DNA of 50,158 nucleotides from Rhodocyclaceae bacterium (GCA_028687645.1 JAQTZQ010000009.1:1-50158); one strand, 5' to 3'; positions 17,001-27,016 are shown, counted from the stretch's first letter. Notes: a model not told the origin generated them from the letters alone. Program-made: numbers and translations.

Positions 17001-17862
17001 ACCGCAGCAATAGCGTAGGCACGCTCGTCGCCTTGAGCATTTCCGAAGTTTTACTACCAAACAGCATGCTGCGCAGCGGCGAATGGCTGTAAGCCCCCAT
17101 CACCAGCAGATCAATGCTGCCAGACGCCAAGGCCTCGGCGATAACCGCTTTCGGGCTTCCTGAGTGGATAATTGCCGTCGCCTCAATCCCGCTGGCGACC
17201 AGCGCCTCGACAGCAGCATCGAGCTGCTTCTTGCCCGAACCACCGGCTTCACCGGCCATCAGCAGTTGTAGCGGTAGCCCGCGCAATAAAGGGCTACGAG
17301 CCAGCATGTCGACGCCTTTGCGCGTCACGCCGCTACCGTCAAAAGCAAAAAGCACTTTCTTCGGCTCACGGTAAATTTCCGTCACCACCAATACCGGGCG
17401 GCTGGCAGAGCGCACCACCCATTCCAGGTGCTTGCCCAGCCCGGCCTTGGTGTCCGTGGCAGAACGCCCTTTGCGGCCAATGATCAACAATCGGCTGCCC
17501 TCCTGCTGCTCAGCCAGCGTCTCCTCAATATCGCCATGTCGGAGGCGGCTATCGACGGTACTCGCCCCCCGTTGAACGGCGCGTTCGCGCAGGCTGGAGA
17601 GCAGTTTTCGACCTTGCTCGCGGGCCAGTCGGGTACGCGCCTCGTCTTCCTTGGTCAGTTGGTCCATCAGCTTTTCTTGCGCATCCAGGCCAATCGAGCC
17701 GCTGTGATCCTGATTGCCGGCGAGTTCCACATGGCGCTCCAGCACATGCAGCAATTCCAGCGGCGCATCAAGGCGGCACGCCGCCCAGGCGGCGTAGTCG
17801 GTGACCACGTCGGCCTGCGGCGTCGCGTCAACACAAGCCAGTATTTTTTTATCAATCGTCAT
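16999..17862 (-). CDS. Tandem universal stress protein (UspA family)
   Basis: A 287-residue protein with two UspA domains (about 1-160 and 165-287). The second has the nucleotide-binding glycine pattern MGAYSHSPLRSMLFGSKTSE; the first has IGRKGRSATDTKAGLG, a less regular version. A strong ribosome-binding site (GAGGAGG) overlaps the stop region of the upstream SulP gene, which ends 11 bases before, so the two are co-expressed. Pairing of a SulP anion transporter with a UspA protein recurs in proteobacteria and suggests nucleotide- or stress-responsive control of the transporter. That is inference; UspA proteins have varied roles. The stop codon overlaps the distal tract of a repeat copy. Confidence 0.92.
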   Translation of the reverse strand: MTIDKKILACVDATPQADVVTDYAAWAACRLDAPLELLHVLERHVELAGNQDHSGSIGLDAQEKLMDQLTKEDEARTRLAREQGRKLLSSLRERAVQRGASTVDSRLRHGDIEETLAEQQEGSRLLIIGRKGRSATDTKAGLGKHLEWVVRSASRPVLVVTEIYREPKKVLFAFDGSGVTRKGVDMLARSPLLRGLPLQLLMAGEAGGSGKKQLDAAVEALVASGIEATAIIHSGSPKAVIAEALASGSIDLLVMGAYSHSPLRSMLFGSKTSEMLKATSVPTLLLR

Positions 17863-17873
17863 GATCAGCCTCC

Positions 17874-19355
17874 TCAGTGACCCAGCAACATGTCGTCGCC
17901 GCCATCCTTGTCGTGGACGGCAAATTTATCCACCATCGTGGCGCTTGCTTCGTTGAGGCCCAAAACTTCGACTTCCGTGCCTTCGCGGCGGAATTTCAGG
18001 ACGACTTTATCCAGGGCGCTGATGGCGGTGATATCCCAAAAATGGGCGCGGCTGACGTCAATGCGCACCTTGTCCAGCACTTCCTTGTAATCGAAGGCAT
18101 TGGCGAAGCGCTCGGCCGAGGCAAAGAACACCTGGCCGGCTATCTCGTAGGTGCGTGCCCGGCCATCGTCTTCGGTACGTGATTTGATGCGCAAAATCTG
18201 CCCCACCTTGTGGGCGAAGAAGAAGCCGGAAAGCAGGACGCCAGTCAGCACGCCTTTGGCCAGATCGTGCGTGGCAACAGTGACGATAACGGTAGCGATC
18301 ATGACGACACTGGAGCTTTTCGGATGCTCGCGCAGATTGGTGATCGAAACCCAGTTAAAGGTGCCGATGGAGACCATGATCATCACGGCGACCAGCGCCG
18401 CCATGGGAATTTGCTTGACCCAGTCGCCGAGGAAGACAACCAGAATCAGCAGTACGACGCCGGCTACCAGCGTCGACAAGCGGCCACGACCGCCGGATTT
18501 GACGTTGATCACCGACTGACCAATCATCGCGCAACCGGCCATGCCGCCGATGAAGCCGGTAGCGATGTTGGCGATGCCCTGGCCGACGCATTCGCGGTTC
18601 TTGTCGCTCTTGGTGTCAGTCAAGTCGTCGACAATGGTCGCGGTCATCAGCGATTCCAGCAGCCCGACGACCATCAGGGTCAGCGAATACGGCAGGATGA
18701 TGAACAAGGTTTCCAGGTTGAACGGCACATTCGGGATCAGGAAGGCTGGCAGGCTGTCCGGCAGTTCGCCCATGTCACCGACGGTGCGGATGTCGAGCCC
18801 GAGCGCCATCGAGACCGCTGTCAGCACGACGATGGTGACCAGCGGCGACGGCACGGCGCGGGTGATGTAGGGCAAACCGTAGATGATGGCGAGGCCCGCT
18901 GCGGTCATCGCATAAACATGCCAGCTAACGTTGGTCAGTTCCGGCAACTGCGCCATGAAAATCAGGATGGCCAGCGCATTGACGAAACCGGTGACGACCG
19001 AGCGCGAGATAAAGCGCATCAATTTGCCCAGTTGCAACCAGCCAGCAACGATCTGCAGGACGCCGGTGAGCACCGTGGCGGCCAGCAGGTAATCGAGGCC
19101 GTGTGATTTGACCAGCGTCACCATGACCAGCGCCATGGCCCCCGTTGCCGCCGAAATCATGCCGGGGCGACCGCCAAAGAAGGCAATCAGGGTGGCAATC
19201 GAGAACGAGGCATAGAGCCCGACCTTGGGGTCGACGCCAGCGATGATGGAAAAAGCAATCGCCTCGGGAATGAGCGCGAGAGCGACAACCAGACCGGCAA
19301 GCAAGTCGTTGCGAACATTGGAAAGCCAGTCCTGCTGGAGTTTGTGTAGTGACAT
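17874..19355 (-). CDS. SulP-family anion transporter with STAS domain
   Basis: A 493-residue membrane protein from the ATG at 19355; a further 12 in-frame residues upstream are unlikely coding. It opens with the family signature region [20 protein letters not shown] and [11 protein letters not shown], followed by about 10-12 hydrophobic segments. [15 protein letters not shown] and [20 protein letters not shown] are the SulP substrate-site helices. The last 110 residues form a cytoplasmic STAS domain ([19 protein letters not shown]). SulP members carry sulfate, bicarbonate or other anions. The short STAS and the UspA partner are compatible with a bicarbonate-type (BicA-like) transporter, but sequence alone does not settle the substrate. 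Codon use is like its neighbours. Confidence 0.9.
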   Translation of the reverse strand: MSLHKLQQDWLSNVRNDLLAGLVVALALIPEAIAFSIIAGVDPKVGLYASFSIATLIAFFGGRPGMISAATGAMALVMVTLVKSHGLDYLLAATVLTGVLQIVAGWLQLGKLMRFISRSVVTGFVNALAILIFMAQLPELTNVSWHVYAMTAAGLAIIYGLPYITRAVPSPLVTIVVLTAVSMALGLDIRTVGDMGELPDSLPAFLIPNVPFNLETLFIILPYSLTLMVVGLLESLMTATIVDDLTDTKSDKNRECVGQGIANIATGFIGGMAGCAMIGQSVINVKSGGRGRLSTLVAGVVLLILVVFLGDWVKQIPMAALVAVMIMVSIGTFNWVSITNLREHPKSSSVVMIATVIVTVATHDLAKGVLTGVLLSGFFFAHKVGQILRIKSRTEDDGRARTYEIAGQVFFASAERFANAFDYKEVLDKVRIDVSRAHFWDITAISALDKVVLKFRREGTEVEVLGLNEASATMVDKFAVHDKDGGDDMLLGH

Positions 19356-19714
19356 AGTTAGGGTGACTTTGCTTGTAACAAGCGGGAACAAAACGGGGGG
19401 CCAACGCCCAACCCTGTCAATGAAAACTCAGGCGGCTAGCCGGCCAGGCGAGGAGAGCTCAGGAACAGGATTGAGCAAACGTGGCAGCACCACAGAGGGC
19501 GCAAGCTTGGGTGATGAAAGGCGAGGCACTGACGCCAGCACCAATGTAGCGACTAGCGTCGTGCTTGAGTAACGACAAGCATGCTTGAACCTGACCTACA
19601 AAGGGCGCGAATTGTGCACCGCACCATTAAATCCGTCAATCACCTTGTTACGGTCGACCGGGAAAAGACCCCGTTTTTTACGCCTTCAAACTGGCCGGTG
19701 TCCCCAGGGCAATC
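19356..19714. other. 359-bp intergenic region upstream of the SulP operon
   Basis: No credible gene. It should hold the SulP-UspA promoter (minus strand), but no clear -35/-10 pair was found. It contains several inverted repeats of the pentamer GCTTG/CAAGC: GCTTG-TAA-CAAGC at 19371-19383, CAAGCTTG at 19502-19509, GCTTG at 19563, and CAAGCATGCTTG at 19576-19587. These may be regulator binding sites. A USS-like repeat copy lies at 19647-19679, 35 bases from the end of the DUF2189 gene. Confidence 0.5.
19647..19679 (+). repeat. USS-like repeat copy 7
   Basis: Core GTTACGGTCGAC (one change), then CGGGAAAA and distal TTTTTT. Intergenic, between SulP and DUF2189 genes. Confidence 0.7.
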
Positions 19715-20512
19715 TCAATTTTCTGCCACCGGAATCAGGTCACGATAGGCGTGCCAAGTTGCATGTCCGGCGATCGGGGCGGTGTACACCAGTGCGAGAA
19801 AGCCGGTTGCGAAGCCAATGCCGATCAACAAAACCAGTAGTGCCGCCCAGATGAGCATGGCCAGCGGGTTTCGGGCAACGACCGAAAGACTGATCAACAT
19901 GGCACTGATTGCATCCTTGCCCTGGTCGAACATCAAAGGGACAGCCACAACGCTGATGGCGAAGATGAAGCTGGCAAACAGCGCACCGACAATCAAATAG
20001 CTGACTACAAATTCGATATTTTTGAATGCCAACAATTCATTCAAAAAATCATTCGCCGTCGGCAATCCACTGTCGTAGAGAACCGCAAAGACGACCATCG
20101 AGGCGCGCGCCCAAATCAAGGTCACCACACCAATCACCAGCGCAAAAATTGAAAGATTGGACATATTGCCCCGCCAGCAACTCAAGGTCGGTCGCAAATG
20201 CGGCTCTTCACCACGTTCAATTTGCCTTGATAGCGCATACAGACCAATAGCGATCAAGGGGCCGGCCAGCATGAACGCGCCCATCGCGGTGAGCGTAAGC
20301 CAGTAAGCACCGGCATAGAAAAACGCCACCGTCCATCCCATCAAGGCAAAGGCAACGCCGTAAAACATGCTGGAAAACTGGCAACGCAATAAGTCACGAC
20401 TGCCTTTTTTAACCCAAGAGAATGGCGCGAGAACCCCTACTTTATTGACTGCCGCATAACGTTGAAGCACCTCAGGAGCGGATGTCGCCAGGGTATCGAG
20501 TTTTTCGCGCAT
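19715..20512 (-). CDS. DUF2189-family membrane protein
   Basis: A 265-residue protein with a good ribosome-binding site (GGAGG) before the ATG. After a 35-residue cytoplasmic N-terminus (VLAPFSWVKKGSRDLL, the typical opening) there are about six membrane segments: MFYGVAFALMGWTVAFFYAG, LTAMGAFMLAGPLIAIGLYAL, LSIFALVIGVVTLIWA, then FVVSYLIVGALFASFIFAIS and AMLIWAALLVLLIGIGFATG. It matches the DUF2189 family of proteobacterial inner-membrane proteins, whose function is unknown. The gene is monocistronic. Its upstream region shares a palindrome and an AATACG hexamer with the adjacent hydrolase gene, suggesting common control. Confidence 0.82.
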   Translation of the reverse strand: MREKLDTLATSAPEVLQRYAAVNKVGVLAPFSWVKKGSRDLLRCQFSSMFYGVAFALMGWTVAFFYAGAYWLTLTAMGAFMLAGPLIAIGLYALSRQIERGEEPHLRPTLSCWRGNMSNLSIFALVIGVVTLIWARASMVVFAVLYDSGLPTANDFLNELLAFKNIEFVVSYLIVGALFASFIFAISVVAVPLMFDQGKDAISAMLISLSVVARNPLAMLIWAALLVLLIGIGFATGFLALVYTAPIAGHATWHAYRDLIPVAEN

Positions 20513-20569
20513 AAAACCTCCGACCAGCTTTATTGAAACCTACGTATTTTCGACAATGAAAAATTCTGA

Positions 20570-20582
20570 TTGTCTAAGACAT
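20570..20582. promoter_or_regulatory. Palindromic candidate operator upstream of the DUF2189 gene
   Basis: TTGTCTAAGACAT contains the perfect palindrome TGTCT-A-AGACA and lies 58 bases before the DUF2189 start. A near-identical 13-mer (11 of 13 positions) occurs upstream of the next minus-strand gene at 21518-21530. An AATACG hexamer (minus strand, 20548-20543) follows it, as at the other site. The binding protein is unknown. Confidence 0.45.
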
Positions 20583-20638
20583 TCCTGACACAAAAAAATT
20601 CCCCTCTGCCGCGAATTCTCTCAAGCAAACCCAAAAGT

Positions 20639-21451
20639 CTAGAACGTTGACGCTGCACTGCCCCGCGCTGACAAGAAAACAGGAAGCGGCTGGCTCTGCT
20701 TGGCCAGGGTCAGCAAGTGCCGACGAAAAAGGGTTTTGAAGGTGGCGATGGTGTGGTTACCAGGCGTACTGAAGACTCGCGCCTCGGGCAATACGGTTGC
20801 CAGCAGCGGCGGGCCGGCGCGCGTCAAAATGTCATTTTCGCCGTAGCCCAACCAGATCGGCACCTGGGTTTTGAAATCCTGCTGGCCGATCCAGCCCCAG
20901 ATCATCTGCTCCCAGTCATCCGGATCGGCTGCCTCCGGCAACCATTCAGAAACCCCGCCGGCCTGATGAATTTCGCGGTGAATCCCCGGCCAGCCAAGGA
21001 AGGGGCTGGTGAGCAAAATGCCGTCGATGTCCTCTGGATGCTCCCGCAGATAGATCAGCGCTCCCAGACCCCCCATTGAAAACCCGGCCAACCAGATCTG
21101 CTTGTAACCCTGACGGCGGGCCGGCTCGATCACATCCTCTTTCAATCGCTGAGCAAAGGTTTTTGCCTGGTAGTAACCAAAGTGCGCATTCGGCGCCGTC
21201 ACATCAAAGGGCAGTCCGAGATGACGAATTTCTTCAATGACGCCCTGTTTCTCAAATTCACGGTTGTCAGCTCCCAGGCCGCGCAACAGAACCAGCAAAT
21301 TGGGCTGCCTTGTTGCCTCTTCGCGCTGGTAATTGAGCGATTCCAGCGGCGCTTTACCGGTCGCGGCACAGCCCGACAAAAACAGGGAGGCCAGCAGAAC
21401 CGTCAAGGTGGCCTGCCACCTGCCGAATAAACACGCATCAAATATTTTCAT
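20639..21451 (-). CDS. Alpha/beta hydrolase lipoprotein (carboxylesterase-like)
   Basis: A 270-residue lipoprotein from the ATG at 21451, supported by AGGAGA 6-11 bases upstream; the frame extends 12 residues further without support. The signal peptide ends in the lipobox LFLSGC. The mature protein has the alpha/beta hydrolase layout: LLVLLRGLGADNREF near the first strand, nucleophile elbow AGFSMGGLGALIYL, acid region LGYGENDILT and the histidine in STPGNHT. It resembles small phospholipase/carboxylesterase or serine-esterase proteins. It is monocistronic with its own promoter. The substrate is unknown, and a structural or cell-envelope esterase role is only a guess. Confidence 0.85.
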   Translation of the reverse strand: MKIFDACLFGRWQATLTVLLASLFLSGCAATGKAPLESLNYQREEATRQPNLLVLLRGLGADNREFEKQGVIEEIRHLGLPFDVTAPNAHFGYYQAKTFAQRLKEDVIEPARRQGYKQIWLAGFSMGGLGALIYLREHPEDIDGILLTSPFLGWPGIHREIHQAGGVSEWLPEAADPDDWEQMIWGWIGQQDFKTQVPIWLGYGENDILTRAGPPLLATVLPEARVFSTPGNHTIATFKTLFRRHLLTLAKQSQPLPVFLSARGSAASTF

Positions 21452-21513
21452 GGTCACCTCTCCTTTTTGCGGTTTTTGCCACGACAACGATTAATCTTGT
21501 CGCACCAAAAACA

Positions 21514-21541
21514 CGTATTGTCCTAGACAAAGACACGTCAA
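21514..21541 (-). promoter_or_regulatory. Candidate sigma-70 promoter with palindrome in its spacer
   Basis: On the minus strand, TTGACG (21541-21536) and AATACG (21519-21514) are separated by 16 bases. The spacer holds most of the 13-bp inverted repeat TTGTCCTAGACAA (21518-21530). It would transcribe the hydrolase lipoprotein gene starting at 21451. A dimeric regulator bound there would cover the promoter. The related site upstream of the DUF2189 gene supports a shared regulator. Confidence 0.5.
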
Positions 21542-21596
21542 AACAAAAAAGAGTTCCCTACTCAGCGGCGAATTTGAATGACATCCGCCAGCAACT

Positions 21597-21629
21597 GTTA
21601 CGGTCAACGGCGAAAATGCCTCAATTTTT
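21597..21629 (+). repeat. USS-like repeat copy 8
   Basis: Exact core GTTACGGTCAAC, then GGCGAAAA and distal AATTTTT. Intergenic, beside the htpG terminator. Confidence 0.75.
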
Positions 21630-21636
21630 CACTCGT

Positions 21637-21662
21637 AAAAAAACCGCCTTGCGGCGGTTTTT
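21637..21662 (-). terminator. Rho-independent terminator of htpG
   Basis: Stem ACCGCC / GGCGGT with loop TTGC, flanked by A-run and T-run, so it can work in both directions. It starts 19 bases after the htpG stop and separates it from the hydrolase promoter. Confidence 0.85.
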
Positions 21663-21680
21663 AATTGAAACACTGGCTGC

Positions 21681-23597
<1,917 letters not shown>

Positions 23598-23604
23598 GCT
23601 TTAA

Positions 23605-23635
23605 CTCCCAATCAAACCAAAAAGGTGATTGGGAG
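23605..23635 (-). promoter_or_regulatory. Perfect inverted repeat covering the htpG Shine-Dalgarno
   Basis: CTCCCAATCA and TGATTGGGAG, a perfect 10-bp inverted repeat with an 11-base loop. In the minus-strand transcript the 3' arm contains the Shine-Dalgarno GGGAG, 7 bases before the ATG. It is not the CIRCE sequence. The expected sigma-32 start near 23627 lies inside the 5' arm, so only longer read-through RNA could fold it; alternatively it is a DNA operator. Confidence 0.6.
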
Positions 23636-23661
23636 ATGGGGCCTGCCAACAGGAATTCAAG
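23634..23661 (-). promoter_or_regulatory. Sigma-32 heat-shock promoter of htpG
   Basis: On the minus strand, CTTGAA (23661-23656) and CCCCATCT (23641-23634) are separated by 14 bases. Both agree with the sigma-32 consensus (CTTGAA and CCCCATnT, spacing 11-16). It lies 37 bases before the htpG start, just after the ankyrin gene's 5' neighbour boundary on this strand. Confidence 0.88.
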
Positions 23662-23678
23662 AGGGGTGAAGCAGCAAA

Positions 23679-24179
23679 TCAAGAAGAATCGCGGATCGCC
23701 CGCAGCATTTCTGCATCCAGCACTTGCGTATCAGTACCGGCGCAGCTAAGCACCTGTATTTCTTCAAAATCCGGCTGACAGCCCAAAGCCTCCATCGTTT
23801 TGGCTGTCGCCCTGCCGTCACGCTGGGCTTTTAACTGAGCCAGCAACACATCTTGTTCACCCAGGGGGATTTTCAGCTCTTCCGGCAATTCGGCGCCCAA
23901 TTCGATCAAGACGCGTATCACCTCGGTTCGACCACCCCGCACTGCCATATTGAGCGGAGATGTTTGAATACTGTTATCAGGCAAATTGACTTTGGCGCCA
24001 CGCCCGGCCAACTCACGCACGATATCGACGTGCCCCATGAAACAGGCAATGCCCATGGCCAATCCAGGATCACCACCCCCGTCGTCGAGTTCAACCGCTA
24101 TGCCGGCATCAAGCAAAACCCTCACTTCAGCCAGACGGCCGCTACGAATTGCCTTGATTAGATCGAGTTGGCTAGCCAT
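23679..24179 (-). CDS. Ankyrin-repeat protein
   Basis: A 166-residue soluble protein with about three ankyrin repeats. LIKAIRSGRLAEVRVLLDAG, GLAMGIACFMGHVDIVRELAGRGAK and SPLNMAVRGGRTEVIRVLIELGAE show the helix-turn-helix spacing with the repeated G-x-x-E/D-V/I-V-R-x-L pattern. The last 60 residues are not repeat-like. There is no signal peptide or membrane segment, so it is probably cytosolic and mediates protein binding. The stop lies 17 bases upstream of the sigma-32 promoter -35 element of htpG, so read-through from this gene into htpG is possible. Partner unknown. Confidence 0.82.
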   Translation of the reverse strand: MASQLDLIKAIRSGRLAEVRVLLDAGIAVELDDGGGDPGLAMGIACFMGHVDIVRELAGRGAKVNLPDNSIQTSPLNMAVRGGRTEVIRVLIELGAELPEELKIPLGEQDVLLAQLKAQRDGRATAKTMEALGCQPDFEEIQVLSCAGTDTQVLDAEMLRAIRDSS

Positions 24180-24239
24180 GCATTTCTCTCACTGAGTAAG
24201 ACTACCGATTCAACAACATTATGAAGAAAACCGAACAGC

Positions 24240-24800
24240 CTAATCAATACTGCGGTAGACCACTTCAAGGATATCGATTTCACGAATTCCCAGTGGGCTT
24301 TGAAAACGGATGCTGTCACCTTCGCGCGCCTTGATCAAGGCTCTGGCCAGCGGTGAAATCCAGCTGATACGTCCACGCCCGGGATCCATTTCATCGACGC
24401 CGACAATGGTATAAGTGTTCTCAGACCCATCGGCATCAGCAATCGTTACTTGCGCACCAAAAAATATTTGGTCGTTCTCACCCTGACGCAAAGGATCGAC
24501 GATTTCGGCATTATCCAGGCGCTTGGACAAGAAACGAATGCGGCGGTCAATTTCGCGCAGGCGACGCTTGCCGTAAATGTAATCGCCATTCTCGGAACGG
24601 TCACCGTTGGAAGCCGCCCAGGAAACCACCTCAACCATACGCGGACGCTCGCGCTTGACCAGTTCTTCCAGTTCGCTTCTCAGCCGTGCATGCCCGGCCG
24701 GGGTAATGTAGTTGCGCGTACCAGCGGGGAGTTGAAGCGAGGGTGACAACGTATCTTCATCATCATCGCTATCGCTCTCCCGAACGAACGCCTTATTCAT
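24240..24800 (-). CDS. greB: Transcription elongation factor GreB
   Basis: A 186-residue GreA/GreB-family factor. The N-terminal coiled coil (ITPAGHARLRSELEELVKRERP) carries ASNGDRSENGDYIYGKRRLREIDRRI, whose acidic tip residues enter the RNA polymerase secondary channel and promote cleavage of backtracked RNA. The C-terminal FKBP-like domain ends GISPLA-like with WISPLARALIKAREGDSI and EIDILEVVY. YGKRRLREID is typical of GreB rather than GreA. An acidic N-terminal extension (ESDSDDDEDT) of about 30 residues is unusual. The ATG shares its A with the stop of the upstream gene (TGATG at 24802-24798), so translation is coupled; further upstream in-frame residues are not coding. Confidence 0.92.
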   Translation of the reverse strand: MNKAFVRESDSDDDEDTLSPSLQLPAGTRNYITPAGHARLRSELEELVKRERPRMVEVVSWAASNGDRSENGDYIYGKRRLREIDRRIRFLSKRLDNAEIVDPLRQGENDQIFFGAQVTIADADGSENTYTIVGVDEMDPGRGRISWISPLARALIKAREGDSIRFQSPLGIREIDILEVVYRSID

Positions 24801-25120
24801 CAATAACCGATGCTGTAATTCGCCACGTCTACGCGAATCAGGTCGCGGCCCAAAATGGCAGCAGTAGCGCGAGCAAACTTGATCGCCCACTCCGGACTCT
24901 CGCGGAAGCGACCTTGCCCGGCATATTTGGCAACACTAAGAATACGGTCGACGGCGAGAATCTTGCCTGTTGGCGTGGCAACATCACACTCCAGCGCGTC
25001 AAACTCACGACCAAACCACTGGCGCGCATCCTCGGCAGCACTCCCACCTGAGGCGACTTCGCCCAATCTAAAATCGAATTCCTGATCCTTGCCAAAGGAT
25101 ACGATGACCTGATGTTGCAT
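24800..25120 (-). CDS. Conserved hypothetical protein coupled to greB
   Basis: A 106-residue protein of unknown function with an excellent ribosome-binding site (AAGGAGGAG) 7 bases before the ATG. It has no signal peptide or membrane segment. Visible features are a strand-rich N-terminus (HQVIVSFGKDQEFDFRLGEV) and a helical middle (ESPEWAIKFARATAAILGRD). It ends in TGATG overlap with greB, so the two are expressed together, which hints at a transcription- or nucleic-acid-related role; nothing in the sequence confirms this. It is divergent from the YdcH gene, whose start is 64 bases away. Confidence 0.75.
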   Translation of the reverse strand: MQHQVIVSFGKDQEFDFRLGEVASGGSAAEDARQWFGREFDALECDVATPTGKILAVDRILSVAKYAGQGRFRESPEWAIKFARATAAILGRDLIRVDVANYSIGY

Positions 25121-25184
25121 TCCGCTCTCCTCCTTGATCGTTGTTCAAGTTATTCTAGCAAAACCTCACGCAAGCAACGGAACC

Positions 25185-25409
25185 ATGATGGCCCTCAGCC
25201 CATTGAACGAAGAAGAAATTGCCCAGCTACAAGCTCAGCTTCATGAGCTGAATGCGGAGCATCGCGATTTAGACCAGGTCATTGCGCATTTGACGGATGT
25301 TCCACCGCCGGATGAGTTGCTGGTGCGCCGCCTGAAAAAGCGCAAGCTGGCGCTCAAGGATCGCATTTTGCAGCTGGAAGAAATGCTGGTGCCGGACATC
25401 CCGGCCTGA
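25185..25409 (+). CDS. YdcH / DUF465-family small coiled-coil protein
   Basis: 74 or 75 residues from one of two adjacent ATGs (25185, 25188). The sequence is nearly all helical and heptad-like: LNEEEIAQLQAQLHELNAEH, then LDQVIAHLTDVPPPDELLVR, then LKKRKLALKDRILQLEEML. The central PPPDELLVRRLKKRKLALKD motif is typical of DUF465/YdcH proteins, small cytosolic proteins of unknown function that are widespread in proteobacteria. An upstream frame to 25134 is ignored because it lacks a ribosome-binding site. It is convergent with the Pit transporter, with 35 bases between stops. Confidence 0.87.
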   Translation: MMALSPLNEEEIAQLQAQLHELNAEHRDLDQVIAHLTDVPPPDELLVRRLKKRKLALKDRILQLEEMLVPDIPA

Positions 25410-25444
25410 GCCAGTATCCCCAATGAACCATCACCGCGTTTTGA

Positions 25445-27016
25445 TTACGGCAGCATCATGCCGCGAATCATGAAGAAGAATATCGCCGCCATGAGCGCTG
25501 AAGCCGGCACGGTGATCAGCCAGGCAGCAGCAATGCGGTAGAGCGCCGATCGTTTAACCAGCTCCTTCTTGTACACGCTCTTCAGATCCTTGCGCTCCTT
25601 TTTGGACAAGTGACTGTCAAGAACCGCTTGTTGGTTGGCCTTCAGTTCCAGAAGCATGGCGCCCTTGGTCGCAAAATCCGCCGCCCGGAATTTTTCCAGG
25701 TACGCGTCGACAACCGCCCGGTCTTCATCCTGATGGTGATTCTCTATGGTGTCGATCATCCGACCGTAGTTCGCCTTGAGGAACTCGCGCAAGAAACCAA
25801 CACCAAACACGCCCCCCACAGCGATATGCGTGGAACTTACCGGAAGCCCTAACTGGCTGGCGATAATCACGGTAATGGCAGCCGCCATAGCGATACAGAA
25901 AGCACGCATCTGGTCGAGTTCGGTGATCCCCGAGCCTACGGTCTTGATCAGCTTGGGGCCATACAGCGCCAGACCCAATACGATACCGATCGCCCCCACC
26001 ATCATCACCCAAAGGGGGATTGAAGCTTTGGAAGTAGCTGCCCCCTTAAGGATTGCGTCGTTGATGCCGGCGAGCGGGCCGATTGCGTTGGCCACATCAT
26101 TGGCACCATGGGCGAAGCTAAGCAGGGCAGCGGAAAAAATCAGCGGTACGACAAAGAGGCTGTTGACGCCCTGCTTGTCGTTACGCAGCCTGTTCAGAAC
26201 GGCGCTTACTCGGTTGAGCGTAAAAAAATAGGCAAAAATCGCAACGCCGAAGCCGATCATTGCGGCCGTACCAAAGCCAACCTTCCAGATTTTATTCAGA
26301 CCTTTCATGACCAGATAGGTCGTGAATGCCCAAGCCATAAACGCGACCAGAATCGGGACCATTTTTTTCGCGGCTGCCACCATGTCGGACTGGTAGGTAA
26401 TAGTACGCTTGATGAGATAGAGAAACGCGGCCGCGATACTTCCCCCCATTAAGGGTGAAATCACCCAGCTGGCCGCGATCGCACCCATTTGGTCCCAGTT
26501 GACCATCTCCCACCCCCCAGCTGCGATACCGGCACCGAGAACACCGCCGACGATGGAATGGGTAGTCGACACCGGCGCCCCGGAGGCCGTAGCCAGATTC
26601 AACCAGATTGCGCCTGCAAGCAGTGCCGCCATCATCAACCAGACAAATATTTCCGGATTGGCTGCGGCGTCAGGCGAGATGATGCCACTCTTGATCGTGC
26701 CTACCACGTCACCACCGGCAATCAAGGCACCAGCTGCCTCAAAGATGGCTGCTATGATGACTGCGCCGGACAGCGTCAGCGCCTTGGAGCCCACCGCCGG
26801 GCCAACGTTGTTGGCAACATCGTTGGCCCCAATGTTGAGCGCCATATACCCGCCGATGATTGCGGCCACCACCAGCAAAAAACTGACTTCGCCGCCGCGC
26901 ATGGTAAGGAAAATAATGATGCCGGCGATAAAGAGTACCGAGATACCCAGCCGCAACAATTCCTGGCGATTCTTGTCACCGGCATTGACCATCAAGATAG
27001 AACGCTCAAGACCCAT
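25445..27016 (-). CDS. Inorganic phosphate transporter, PiT family
   Basis: A 523-residue membrane protein from the ATG at 27016, which follows a GGAG; 30 more in-frame residues upstream are not supported. It has two inverted copies of the PiT signature: ALNIGANDVANNVGPAVGSKAL near residue 60 and FAHGANDVANAIGPLAGIND in the second half, plus paired GAPVSTTHSIVGGVLG and GLPVSSTHIAVGGVFG. These form the Na+ or H+-coupled phosphate pathway. A cytoplasmic helical linker after the tenth segment (KKERKDLKSVYKKELVKRS) precedes a final membrane hairpin. It is monocistronic, with a Pho-box-like array 156 bases upstream, suggesting PhoB control in place of the constitutive role of E. coli PitA. Confidence 0.92.
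   Translation of the reverse strand: MGLERSILMVNAGDKNRQELLRLGISVLFIAGIIIFLTMRGGEVSFLLVVAAIIGGYMALNIGANDVANNVGPAVGSKALTLSGAVIIAAIFEAAGALIAGGDVVGTIKSGIISPDAAANPEIFVWLMMAALLAGAIWLNLATASGAPVSTTHSIVGGVLGAGIAAGGWEMVNWDQMGAIAASWVISPLMGGSIAAAFLYLIKRTITYQSDMVAAAKKMVPILVAFMAWAFTTYLVMKGLNKIWKVGFGTAAMIGFGVAIFAYFFTLNRVSAVLNRLRNDKQGVNSLFVVPLIFSAALLSFAHGANDVANAIGPLAGINDAILKGAATSKASIPLWVMMVGAIGIVLGLALYGPKLIKTVGSGITELDQMRAFCIAMAAAITVIIASQLGLPVSSTHIAVGGVFGVGFLREFLKANYGRMIDTIENHHQDEDRAVVDAYLEKFRAADFATKGAMLLELKANQQAVLDSHLSKKERKDLKSVYKKELVKRSALYRIAAAWLITVPASALMAAIFFFMIRGMMLP

Noticed and set aside
18210-19106. Plus-strand open frame (298 codons) opposite the SulP gene
   Set aside because: Composition is dominated by His, Asp, Gln and Arg, as expected from the complement of a membrane-protein gene.
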